Part shown: positions 1-5,324 of the stretch, in pieces | How positions within the stretch are numbered: position 1 is the first letter of the stretch | How the letters are laid out: each line of letters begins with the position of its first letter | NCBI GenBank assembly: GCA_003517845.1 | Contig: DOZU01000070.1 | Span: 1-5,605 of the forward strand | Source: Clostridiales bacterium | GTDB taxonomy: Bacteria; Bacillota; Sulfobacillia; UBA995 | Length of the DNA stretch: 5,605 nt | Reading direction: 5' to 3' | The notes under the pieces: generated by a model | Told to the model about the DNA's origin: nothing | Database searches by the model: none | What the model saw: only the letters and a program-made list of their open reading frames with translations | Translations under genes and position numbers: made by a program

Positions 1-653
1 GGAACTGGCAGGTCACTCCGGACTCGCTCGGGCCGCGGGTCGTGGGCCAACTCCTCGTCACCCGCCATCTTCAACAATCCGCCCCACCCGAACTCATGGG
101 CGGACTTCGGGCGGTGTGCGCGGTCGCTCCCGGGGTCCTCGGGCTCACCGGCATTGAGACGGGCGAGATCCTCAGGGGAGTGGTCGATCGGGTCCGGCCG
201 AAAATGGTGCTCGCCGTCGATTCCCTGGCCGCGCGCAAGGTGGGTCGAATCATGACCACCGTCCAGATCGCCGACACCGGCATCCACCCGGGTTCGGGAG
301 TCGGCAACCGCCGGCTCGGCATCACCGAGGAGACGCTGGGCGTGCCCGTGGTGGCGATCGGCGTGCCCACGGTGGTTCACGCCGGTGTCATCGCCGGCGA
401 CTTGCTGGAGGAACTCGTCGGGCAGCTTGAGCAAGACATCCGGTTCCGGGAGTCCCTGGGGCAGATCGCGGAATCCGTCCGAGGATGGCTGAGCGAGCGT
501 GGGTCGAGCGGGAACATGCGGGAGTTGGTGGTAACCCCCAAGCAGATCGACGGCATGATTCGCCAGGTGGCCCGGGTGGTGGCCGGCGGCCTCAATCTGG
601 CCCTCCATCCCGGGATCGATGCCGATGATCTTGCCCAGTACCTGAATCTATAA
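1..653 (+). CDS. gpr: Germination protease GPR, C-terminal part (left end cut off)
   Basis: GPR is the aspartic-type (family A25) endopeptidase that cleaves alpha/beta-type SASPs in the germinating spore, releasing DNA and supplying amino acids. The reading frame is already open at the left edge (first full codon at 3) and ends at TAA 651-653, so the N-terminal propeptide and first domain lie outside. The fragment begins NWQVTPDSLGP and continues through GQLLVTRHL, GLTGIETGEI, MVLAVDSLAAR and DTGIHPGSGVGN, all GPR signatures. The Asp of TPDSLGP (fragment residue 7) and the Asp of AVDSLAAR (residue 73) are 66 residues apart. That is the spacing of the two catalytic aspartates (127 and 193) in Bacillus GPR, so both appear retained. 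The segment between GVPTVVHA and the C-terminal ELVVTPKQID is shorter than in Bacillus subtilis. It is convergent with a SASP gene. The call is close to certain; only the missing 5' part is unknown. Confidence 0.96.
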   Translation, partial: NWQVTPDSLGPRVVGQLLVTRHLQQSAPPELMGGLRAVCAVAPGVLGLTGIETGEILRGVVDRVRPKMVLAVDSLAARKVGRIMTTVQIADTGIHPGSGVGNRRLGITEETLGVPVVAIGVPTVVHAGVIAGDLLEELVGQLEQDIRFRESLGQIAESVRGWLSERGSSGNMRELVVTPKQIDGMIRQVARVVAGGLNLALHPGIDADDLAQYLNL

Positions 654-656
654 GAA

Positions 657-677
657 GGGGGGCCAGGAAGGCCCCCC
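657..677. terminator. Bidirectional stem-loop terminator between gpr and the SASP gene
   Basis: A perfect 8-bp GC stem, GGGGGGCC (657-664) and GGCCCCCC (670-677), encloses a 5-nt loop. It starts 3 nt after the gpr stop and lies 7 nt beyond the SASP stop on the other strand. The U-tracts are short: TGTGCTTTC on the plus side and TTCTTA on the minus side. It can serve both convergent genes. The stem is seen directly; termination is inferred. Confidence 0.85.
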
Positions 678-684
678 TGTGCTT

Positions 685-936
685 TCACCGGACCGGCGGC
701 ATGCCAGGCCGGTTGTCAGCCTGCGCCAGAGATTGTTCGGCGAGCTGGATCATCCGGCGGACCATATGGCCGCCCACGGCACCGCAGTCCCGAGAGGACA
801 AGTCCCCCCAGTAACCACCGCGAATCTGCTGATGATCAATGCCGAGTTCTTTGGCCACCTCGTACTTGAAGGCGTCGAGGGCTCGGGCGGCTTCGCGCAC
901 GAGAACTCGGTTACTCCGATCGCTGCCTTGAGCCAA
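685..936 (-). CDS. Alpha/beta-type small acid-soluble spore protein (SASP)
   Basis: Alpha/beta-type SASPs saturate forespore DNA, hold it in an A-like form and protect it from UV and heat; GPR degrades them at germination. The 83-residue product fits the family. LVREAARALDAFKYEVAKELGI (residues 12-33) matches the first conserved block, which contains the GPR cleavage region (cut expected after Glu in AKE/LG). SSRDCGAVGGHMVRRMIQLAEQ (47-68) matches the second block, with the DNA-contacting VGG and the basic helix. The start is TTG at 936-934, chosen because a near-perfect Shine-Dalgarno AAGGAGGTGA (952-943) sits 9 nt upstream and no ATG fits. A sigma-G-type promoter lies just ahead. Compared with Bacillus SASPs, the linker is longer and includes GGYWGD, and a Cys replaces the usual Asn of SRANG. 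The family assignment is firm; which paralogue it represents cannot be told. Confidence 0.95.
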   Translation of the reverse strand: MAQGSDRSNRVLVREAARALDAFKYEVAKELGIDHQQIRGGYWGDLSSRDCGAVGGHMVRRMIQLAEQSLAQADNRPGMPPVR

Positions 937-961
937 GGTTCGTCACCTCCTTCTGTCGACA

Positions 962-990
962 TAGAATGCTCATTATAGCTGCGCTTATAC
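962..990 (-). promoter_or_regulatory. Sigma-G-type promoter of the SASP gene
   Basis: On the minus strand, GTATA (990-986) fits the forespore sigma-G -35 consensus GHATR and CATTCTA (968-962) fits the -10 consensus CATNHTA, with 17 nt between them. The predicted start, about 7 nt past the -10, falls near 955, immediately before the Shine-Dalgarno, giving a very short leader. SASP genes are classic sigma-G targets, so motif and gene identity support each other. The TATAAT at 977-972 between the two boxes has no matching -35. Confidence 0.8.
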
Positions 991-1073
991 GGGCAAACGT
1001 TACCTTCCGTCGCCGAGCGAAGCGTTGGCGCATAGCCTGGGGACGGAAAACGAGAAGGGAAGTGAGAGCGAGC

Positions 1074-1898
1074 ATGAGCAGCACCCAGCCGCCGTGGCGG
1101 CGCGACTGCAGTTGGCCGATTGCCGGGCGGCTCAGCAAGCCGCGAGCCTCCGGAATCACCATGGTCCTGGACAAGGGCCTGGGAATCGCAGCCACCCTGG
1201 ATTTGCTGGACATGGCCGCGGAACACGTGGATCTGATCAAGATCAGCTTCGGCACGTCGGTGCTGTATCCCGAGAAAACGCTGCGCGACAAGGTTGAGCT
1301 GATCCGCAGCCATGACGTGGATGTATGTCCCGGCGGCACCCTGCTGGAAGTTGCCGTGCTTCAGGGCGCGCTGCCGGAGTACGTCGACTGGGTGGGCCAG
1401 ACCGGCTTCAGCTTCCTCGAGGTGTCCGATGGGACTATTCAACTCGACTCCCGGCTGCGTCGCCTGGCGATCGAACTCGCTTTGGCCCGCGGTCTTCGAG
1501 TCGTGACCGAAGTGGGCAAGAAAGATGCGCTGGAACGCCTCCCACCCCCGGTCCTGCACGCGCGGGTGGCCGATGACCTGGCCGCCGGCGCCGATCGCGT
1601 GATCATTGAGGCCCGGGAGTCGGGACAAGGTGTCGGCATCTATGACGAGCGCGGCACCGTCCGGGAATTGGAGCTGGAACAGATCCTGCAGGGAGTCGCG
1701 AATCCCGACCGCCTCATATGGGAAGCCCCTCTGAGGAACCAACAAGCCGAGTTGATCCTCCGGTTCGGGCCGAATGTCAATCTCGGGAATGTCCAGCCGG
1801 CCGACTGCCTGGCGGCAGAAGCCCTCCGGGTAGGTCTGCGCGGTGACACGCTGCGAACCTGCATGACCTCGGCCCGAGCTGCTGCCACCGATTGCTGA
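1074..1898 (+). CDS. comA: Phosphosulfolactate synthase (ComA family)
   Basis: ComA adds sulfite to phosphoenolpyruvate to give (R)-2-phospho-3-sulfolactate, the first step of coenzyme M synthesis in methanogens. In Bacillus relatives (YitD) it is linked to sulfolactate in spores. This gene is unrelated to the competence regulator of the same name. The 274-residue product carries the whole family fold, a TIM-type barrel: GITMVLDKGLG (27-37), then DLIKISFGTS, CPGGTLLE, FSFLEVSDGT, VVTEVGKKD, GADRVIIEARESGQG, RFGPNVNLGN and GLRGDT near the end. These align in order with the Methanocaldococcus enzyme. The ATG at 1074 is preferred because upstream in-frame codons (from 966, and GTG at 1062) only add an Arg-rich tail over the SASP promoter. 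Its own ribosome site is weak (AAGGGA about 13 nt upstream). It is divergent from the SASP gene. No ComB phosphatase is in view, so the product's fate is inferred. Confidence 0.93.
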   Translation: MSSTQPPWRRDCSWPIAGRLSKPRASGITMVLDKGLGIAATLDLLDMAAEHVDLIKISFGTSVLYPEKTLRDKVELIRSHDVDVCPGGTLLEVAVLQGALPEYVDWVGQTGFSFLEVSDGTIQLDSRLRRLAIELALARGLRVVTEVGKKDALERLPPPVLHARVADDLAAGADRVIIEARESGQGVGIYDERGTVRELELEQILQGVANPDRLIWEAPLRNQQAELILRFGPNVNLGNVQPADCLAAEALRVGLRGDTLRTCMTSARAAATDC

Positions 1899-1970
1899 GG
1901 AGACCCTCATGCCCCACGGGGCACCACGAGGCATGAAGACGGCGGGGCACCGGTAGGTCGCCTTGTCGGG

Positions 1971-1999
1971 GTAGGGGCGGGTTCTGAACCCGCCCCTAC
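1971..1999. repeat. REP-like extragenic palindrome
   Basis: The arms GTAGGGGCGGGTTC (1971-1984) and GAACCCGCCCCTAC (1986-1999) are perfect 14-bp inverted repeats around a single central T. Palindromes with this GTAGGGGCGGGTT...AACCCGCCCCTAC form recur between genes in many unrelated GC-rich bacteria and archaea and resemble REP sequences. It lies 72 nt after comA and could fold as a very stable RNA hairpin, but no T-tract follows, so a terminator role is doubtful. Copy number in this genome cannot be judged from one copy. Confidence 0.75.
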
Positions 2000-2002
2000 A
2001 GG

Positions 2003-2060
2003 AACCGCGACCATGATCATGGCCGTGGGGGCAACCGCGACCCCGGCCGCAACCACGACC
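2003..2060. repeat. Short direct repeats AACCRCGACC
   Basis: AACCGCGACC occurs at 2003-2012 and 2033-2042, and the variant AACCACGACC at 2051-2060. The starts are 30 and 18 nt apart, and the 12-bp palindrome CCATGATCATGG (2011-2022) lies between the first two copies. The stretch has biased composition and directly follows the REP-like palindrome. It could be slippage-prone filler or part of a larger repeat unit. No function is claimed. Confidence 0.4.
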
Positions 2061-2100
2061 CGATCGCCTGGTCGGGAGTCCATTTCCGTAGCGGAGGCAT

Positions 2101-2230
2101 ATGCCCCGACTGGTAGTCGTCGATCCCGGACATGGCGGCGCCGGCCCGGGGGCCGCCGGCGCCACGATACCTCAAGCGGATGGGCTATCGGGCATTGATG
2201 ACCCGGAACGACGACCGCGGCCTGGCCCTC
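2101..2230 (+). pseudogene. Decayed N-acetylmuramoyl-L-alanine amidase (Amidase_3 / CwlD-like) fragment
   Basis: Intact family members are zinc enzymes that cut the bond between N-acetylmuramic acid and L-alanine in peptidoglycan; CwlD does this in spore-cortex maturation. From ATG 2101, frame 1 reads MPRLVVVDPGHGGAGPGAAG, the typical start of the Amidase_3 domain including the first zinc-ligand His in DPGHGG. The match then jumps to frame 2 at about 2165-2168, where YLKRMGYRALMTRNDDRGLAL (2168-2230) fits the next conserved segment (YLxxxGYxVxxTRxxD). Roughly 15-20 residues usually found between these blocks, including the second zinc ligand (Glu), are missing. No later motif such as SIHAN follows. 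GGAGG (2093-2097) remains 3 nt before the ATG. Internal deletion, frameshift and loss of the 3' part together indicate a dead remnant, not a single sequencing error. Confidence 0.72.
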
Positions 2231-2328
2231 TGCCTCCTCCGATGGCTGCTCGTGGCAACATTCCCGGAAAAGGCCGTCCTGGGCATAGCGGCAGGCATAC
2301 AAGCCTTCCCGTCCGTATCCTGACCCGA

Positions 2329-2358
2329 GCATACCTTGGCGGTCCACGGGCGTACACT
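2329..2358 (+). promoter_or_regulatory. Possible sporulation-type (sigma-E-like) promoter before the DUF441 gene
   Basis: CGTACACT (2351-2358) differs at one base from the sigma-E -10 consensus CATANANT. GCATA (2329-2333) upstream contains the ATA core of the sigma-E -35, with 17 nt between ATA and the -10. The match is imperfect and found by eye. No good sigma-A pair was seen: TTGGCG at 2336 is only 11 nt from TACACT. Confidence 0.22.
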
Positions 2359-2374
2359 GCCCGGGGGTGACGGC

Positions 2375-2830
2375 ATGCCCCGAGAGGTCAGCTTCCTCTT
2401 GATCGTGGCTGCCCTCGGCCTGATCGGAGGTAACCACCTGGTCTGGACGGCTGCCCTGATCCTGATGGGCATCCGCCTCCTGGGGCTTGAGTCTATCTAC
2501 TCGGGGCTCGAGCAGTGGGGGGTGCGGGCGGGGCTGACCTTGTTGGTGGTGGCGATTCTGACGCCCTTTGTTTCCGGTTCCCTGACCTTCCCGGGGATCT
2601 GGGCCGCCCTGCGTACGCCTTCAGGCGCCGTTGCCGCGATCATGGGTGCCCTCGCCTCTTACCTGGGCAAGTTCGGCATTGAGGGCATGCAGGCGCATCC
2701 GGAGATGGCGCTGGGCCTGGTGATAGGCTCCATCCTGGGGGCGTCCTTGCTTGGCGGAGTCCCGACCGGGCCCCTCATCGCGGCCGGGGCGGCCGTCATC
2801 ATCCTTCGCTCCCTGGGCATTGACCCATAG
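2375..2830 (+). CDS. DUF441 / UPF0756 family integral membrane protein (YtwI-like)
   Basis: This small inner-membrane protein belongs to a family of unknown function that is widespread in Bacillota and also found in enterobacteria (YeaL). The ATG at 2375 is chosen over upstream codons because GGGGGTGA (2363-2370) is a good ribosome site just before it and the resulting 151 residues equal the usual family length. Hydrophobic segments at about residues 5-19, 21-38, 51-70, 83-100 and 112-145 suggest four or five membrane passes, the last long enough for two short ones. Family-typical features are the N-terminal FLLIVAALGLIGGN and the C-terminal GGVPTGPLIAAGAA (127-140). The stop is 4 nt from the end of the convergent fakA with no hairpin between them. 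No substrate or partner is known. Confidence 0.9.
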   Translation: MPREVSFLLIVAALGLIGGNHLVWTAALILMGIRLLGLESIYSGLEQWGVRAGLTLLVVAILTPFVSGSLTFPGIWAALRTPSGAVAAIMGALASYLGKFGIEGMQAHPEMALGLVIGSILGASLLGGVPTGPLIAAGAAVIILRSLGIDP

Positions 2831-2834
2831 CGGG

Positions 2835-4442
2835 CTACTCCAGAGAAAACAGGACGTAGTAGAGTGGCTGACCGCCGTCATACACCTCGACCTCGAGGTC
2901 GGGGAACCGTTCGACGAGCGACTCCCGCGCTGATTCGGCGTCGGCGGCCGTCAGATCTTGACCGTAATACAGGGTCAAGATCGCGTGGTCCCGGGACACC
3001 GTCCCCTCAAGCAGGTCCATAAGCACGTCCCGCCAGTGCCGCCCAACCGACCGGATCTCCTCGTTGACCAGGCCGATCACATCGCCTTCCCTGATCTCGA
3101 GGTCGCGGTATCTGGTTTGTCGCACCGCGTAAGTGATCTCGCCGGAGATTGCCTGCTCGGCAGCCCGGGTCATCCGTTCAAGGTTGGTCTTGACGTCGGC
3201 GGCCGGCGACATGGCCAACAGGGCGGCCACGCCCTGAGGAACGGTGCGGGTGGGCACTACATGGGCCGTCGTCTTGGCCAGTTCCGCCGCCTGTCGGGCT
3301 GTCAGCAGTATGTTGGCATTATTGGGCAAGACGATGACTTGCGAGGAACCGGTCCGCTCGAGCGCCTGTACAATCTCCTCGGTGCTCGGGTTCATGGACT
3401 GGCCGCCGTTGATCACGACATCCGCCCCCAGGCTGCGCATGATCTGGCCCATGCCCTCGCCGACGGTCACCACCACCACGCTCGTCACTTTGCCCATCTC
3501 CCGCGGGGCACCGCGCGCCGCATGGTACTGCTCCCGCATGTTCTTCACCGCTACGTCGCCGAGGGTTGCGTGCGAAAGGCACCGCTCCAGGACCGTGCCC
3601 GGGTGGTTGGTGTGGATGTGCACCTTGACCACGGCTCCATCCCCGACCACCAGCAGCGAATCGCCCAGGTCGGCCAACTCGGACCGCAGCCCTTCGACGT
3701 CGACCCGCTCCCCGATCAACAGCGCCTCGGTATCATATGCGAACGCGATATCATCGAATTCCCGCGCCGTAGTGAGCAGCTTCGGCCCCTCCGCCGTGGC
3801 AACCACCCCGGCCGGTTCGAGCTGGTCGCCCCGGATCGCATCGAGGTAGGCGCGGAATATCACCACCAGTCCCTGGCCGCCGGCATCCACCACCCCGGCG
3901 TCTCTGAGCACCGGCAGCATCTCCGGAGTCCGCTTCAGTACGCGGCCCGCCTCGCGGTAAGCGGCCTCCAACACCGCCGCCAGGTCCTGGCCGCGCTTGG
4001 CGGCTTGCATGGCCGCCTGACCCGCGAATCGGGCGACGGTCAGGATCGTACCCTCAACAGGCTTCATCACGGCCTTATAAGCCGTTTCCACTCCAGCCTG
4101 CAGGCATGAAGCCAGTTCCACGGCCGTCAAGGTCTTCCTGTCCTCCGCCTCCCGCGAGAACCCCCGGAAGAGCTGGGACAGGATGACCCCGGAATTGCCG
4201 CGCGCGCCCATCAACGAGCCCATGGCGGCCGCTTTGGCCATCCCCCCCACATCGTCGGTCGCCGCCGCGGACATCTCGCGCACGGCGGAAGAGACAGTCA
4301 TGGCCATGTTCGTCCCCGTATCGCCATCCGGCACGGGGAACACGTTCAGAGCATCGATGGCTGATTTCTCCCGCTCGAGGGCCAAGGCGGCCGCTTCGAA
4401 CATGCGTCGCAAGGCCGACCCATCAAGCACGCTAACGGCCAT
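2835..4442 (-). CDS. fakA: Fatty-acid kinase subunit FakA (DAK2-domain, YloV)
   Basis: FakA phosphorylates fatty acids presented by a FakB (DegV-type) binding protein, feeding acyl-phosphate into phospholipid synthesis. The 535-residue product is full length. It has an N-terminal DhaL-type ATP domain with VPDGDTGTNM (37-46, magnesium-binding Asp cluster), GARGNSGVI (79-87) and DAGVVDAGGQGL (181-192). A middle domain carries VVKVHIHTNHPG (271-282), and a C-terminal DegV-like domain ends LYYVLFSLE. The middle-domain zinc site of staphylococcal FakA uses one Cys and a His-x-His. Here the HIH is present (275, 277), but the expected YCTE motif reads YDTE (Asp 237). The ATG at 4442 fits the Bacillus N-terminus and overlaps yloU by 11 nt. 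A TTG at 4448 is an alternative with better spacing from GGGAG. It is the second gene of a yloU-fakA unit. Confidence 0.94.
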   Translation of the reverse strand: MAVSVLDGSALRRMFEAAALALEREKSAIDALNVFPVPDGDTGTNMAMTVSSAVREMSAAATDDVGGMAKAAAMGSLMGARGNSGVILSQLFRGFSREAEDRKTLTAVELASCLQAGVETAYKAVMKPVEGTILTVARFAGQAAMQAAKRGQDLAAVLEAAYREAGRVLKRTPEMLPVLRDAGVVDAGGQGLVVIFRAYLDAIRGDQLEPAGVVATAEGPKLLTTAREFDDIAFAYDTEALLIGERVDVEGLRSELADLGDSLLVVGDGAVVKVHIHTNHPGTVLERCLSHATLGDVAVKNMREQYHAARGAPREMGKVTSVVVVTVGEGMGQIMRSLGADVVINGGQSMNPSTEEIVQALERTGSSQVIVLPNNANILLTARQAAELAKTTAHVVPTRTVPQGVAALLAMSPAADVKTNLERMTRAAEQAISGEITYAVRQTRYRDLEIREGDVIGLVNEEIRSVGRHWRDVLMDLLEGTVSRDHAILTLYYGQDLTAADAESARESLVERFPDLEVEVYDGGQPLYYVLFSLE

Positions 4443-4794
4443 CTGCAACCCGGACTCCCTGAACGCTCATATTGACGGCGACCACTTCCAGTCCGGTCGT
4501 CCCCTCAACCCGGTACTTGACCTGCTCGCTCACGTTATGGGCGACCTCGGAAATGCGTATGCCGTAGCCGACGATCAAATTGAGGTTCACTGCCACCTGG
4601 TTTGCCCGCACGCTGATCTCCACGCCCTTGCTCAGGTTCTCCCGGCCCAGAAGCTCGGCAATCCCGTCCCGCAGCCGCCGGGATGCCATGCCCACCACCC
4701 CGTAACACTCGGTGGCGGCAATGCCCGCAATGGTGGCGATCACCTCGTCGGCAATCGCCACCGTTCCCATGTCATTCACGACTTCCCTCGGCAC
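4432..4794 (-). CDS. yloU: Asp23/Gls24 family protein YloU
   Basis: This is a small cytoplasmic protein of the Asp23/Gls24 (DUF322) family, found beside fakA in many Bacillota; its role is unsettled and has been linked to envelope stress and lipid functions. The 120-residue product aligns throughout with Bacillus YloU: GTVAIADEVIATIAGIAATE (10-29), CYGVVGMASRR, then VNLNLIVGYGIRISEVAHNV and a final VNMSVQGVRV. GTG at 4794-4792 is chosen as start because GGAGGGG (4807-4801) lies 6 nt ahead and the N-terminus then matches YloU in length. The in-frame ATG at 4809 overlaps that ribosome site and has none of its own. It overlaps the fakA start, implying translational coupling, and is divergent from rpmB. 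Its promoter was not identified. Confidence 0.93.
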   Translation of the reverse strand: MPREVVNDMGTVAIADEVIATIAGIAATECYGVVGMASRRLRDGIAELLGRENLSKGVEISVRANQVAVNLNLIVGYGIRISEVAHNVSEQVKYRVEGTTGLEVVAVNMSVQGVRVADGR

Positions 4795-4919
4795 GGACCG
4801 CCCCTCCATACGCGCCGGCAGCATCCGTCGCGGTTCAACTGCTTTCTTGTCGAAACGGGCAATTCCTGCTAACCATGGGCGCCCCCACGGTGCCAAGCGG
4901 CATGTGCCGCGCGCTCGGC

Positions 4920-4948
4920 TTGCCACGGGCACTCCCTCGTGCTAGAAT
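4920..4948 (+). promoter_or_regulatory. Sigma-A promoter of rpmB
   Basis: TTGCCA (4920-4925) and TAGAAT (4943-4948) each match the vegetative -35 and -10 consensus at five of six positions, with the ideal 17-nt spacer. Transcription would begin near 4955, about 23 nt before the rpmB start codon, with the ribosome site AAGGAG in between. Confidence 0.82.
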
Positions 4949-4977
4949 GGCGGGGGTTCGGGAAGGAGCCGGAAGAC

Positions 4978-5169
4978 ATGAGCACAACCTGCGAGGTATG
5001 CGGCAAGAAGGCAGGGACCGGATTCAGCTACAGCCATTCCCACATCCGCACCAAGCGGCGGTGGCGGCCCAACCTCCAGCGCGTCAAGATCCTTGCCGGC
5101 GCCACGCCGCGCCGAGTCGCGGTATGCACGCGCTGCTTGCGCTCTGACCGCGTCCGGCGCGCCCGTTAG
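4978..5169 (+). CDS. rpmB: Large-subunit ribosomal protein bL28
   Basis: L28 is a small basic protein of the 50S subunit. The 63-residue product shows the family pattern: CEVCGKKAGTG (5-15), HSHIRTKRRWRPNLQRV (20-36), and a C-terminal CTRCLRS (50-56). The two CxxC pairs (Cys 5, 8, 50, 53) mark the zinc-binding C+ form, as opposed to the zinc-free C- form. ATG 4978 is set by AAGGAG (4963-4968) 9 nt upstream and by the standard L28 length. It is read from its own promoter, divergent from yloU, and its stop lies 9 nt from the end of the convergent spoVM. No terminator hairpin with a T-tract was seen after it. Confidence 0.96.
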   Translation: MSTTCEVCGKKAGTGFSYSHSHIRTKRRWRPNLQRVKILAGATPRRVAVCTRCLRSDRVRRAR

Positions 5170-5178
5170 CCCGAGCGC

Positions 5179-5259
5179 TCATCGGCGAGAGGTGATCCCG
5201 ACCAACAAGGCGAGCAATCGGCCTATGGGACGGGGCAGCCGGAAAACTATGATCCGCAT
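5179..5259 (-). CDS. spoVM: Stage V sporulation protein M (SpoVM), 26 residues
   Basis: SpoVM is an amphipathic peptide made in the mother cell that recognises the convex forespore membrane and anchors SpoIVA, so that the spore coat assembles there; it also inhibits FtsH. The 26-codon frame starts MRIIVFRLPRPIGRLL and ends ITSRR. Its length equals Bacillus subtilis SpoVM, and the pattern hydrophobic-basic-Leu-Pro-basic-x-x-Gly matches IKLPKFLG at the same positions, including Pro9, which is needed for curvature sensing. Strong support comes from GGGAGG (5274-5269), 9 nt before the ATG, and from position: in Bacillus spoVM also sits between rpe-thiN and rpmB-yloU-yloV. It is below most gene-finder size limits. 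A sigma-E-like -10 element precedes it. Confidence 0.93.
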   Translation of the reverse strand: MRIIVFRLPRPIGRLLALLVGITSRR

Positions 5260-5296
5260 CGCTTCCCACCTCCCGGCACCGCCGCGATCTAGTAGC

Positions 5297-5304
5297 ATTA
5301 TATG
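5297..5304 (-). promoter_or_regulatory. Sigma-E-like -10 element upstream of spoVM
   Basis: On the minus strand CATATAAT (5304-5297) fully fits the mother-cell sigma-E -10 consensus CATANANT and ends 37 nt before the spoVM start. No convincing sigma-E -35 (ATA-containing) is found 14-17 nt upstream, where the DNA is very GC-rich. CTGACA (5328-5323) resembles a sigma-A -35, but its spacing to the embedded TATAAT is 20 nt. Known spoVM transcription under sigma-E in Bacillus favours the sporulation reading. Confidence 0.5.
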
Positions 5305-5324
5305 GCCGGGCCGGCGGCGTGGTG

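Larger units (their letters stand above)
1899..2374. other. 476-bp stretch without an intact gene
   Basis: No open frame here has family-like content over its length. From left to right it holds: a 7-bp imperfect hairpin just after comA (TCATGCC 1908-1914 with GGCATGA 1930-1936, no T-tract); the REP-like palindrome at 1971-1999; short AACCGCGACC repeats at 2003-2060; a 12-bp palindrome CCATGATCATGG (2011-2022); and the amidase remnant at 2101-2230. Nothing recognisable was found in 2231-2328. The long minus-strand frames across this stretch are Arg/Gly/Pro-rich, as expected from GC-rich non-coding DNA. It looks like a zone of gene decay. Confidence 0.7.

Noticed and set aside
972..977. TATAAT as a sigma-A -10 for the SASP gene
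   Set aside because: The nearest -35-like hexamer is about 14 nt away, which is poor spacing, and the sigma-G boxes fit better and match the gene's biology.
966..1073. A 36-residue N-terminal extension of ComA
   Set aside because: It is Arg-rich, unlike the family N-terminus, and would overlap the SASP promoter; no ribosome site precedes 966.
1908..1936. Terminator hairpin directly after comA
   Set aside because: The stem is only 7 bp with a 15-nt loop and no T-tract follows.
750..2165. A 471-codon open frame on the minus strand
   Set aside because: It runs antisense to comA and overlaps the SASP gene in another frame. Its translation is low-complexity and matches no family, while comA motifs are clear on the plus strand.
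1907..2437. A 176-codon minus-strand frame across the gene-poor interval
   Set aside because: It has no recognisable motif, crosses the REP-like palindrome and runs into the DUF441 gene on the other strand.
2958..4109. A 383-codon open frame on the plus strand
   Set aside because: It is antisense to fakA, rich in His, Arg and Pro, and is a typical GC-driven shadow of a strongly conserved gene.
4860..4897. Sigma-A promoter for yloU on the minus strand (TTGGCA as -35)
   Set aside because: The hexamer 17-18 nt downstream (GTTAGC or TTAGCA) is a poor -10.
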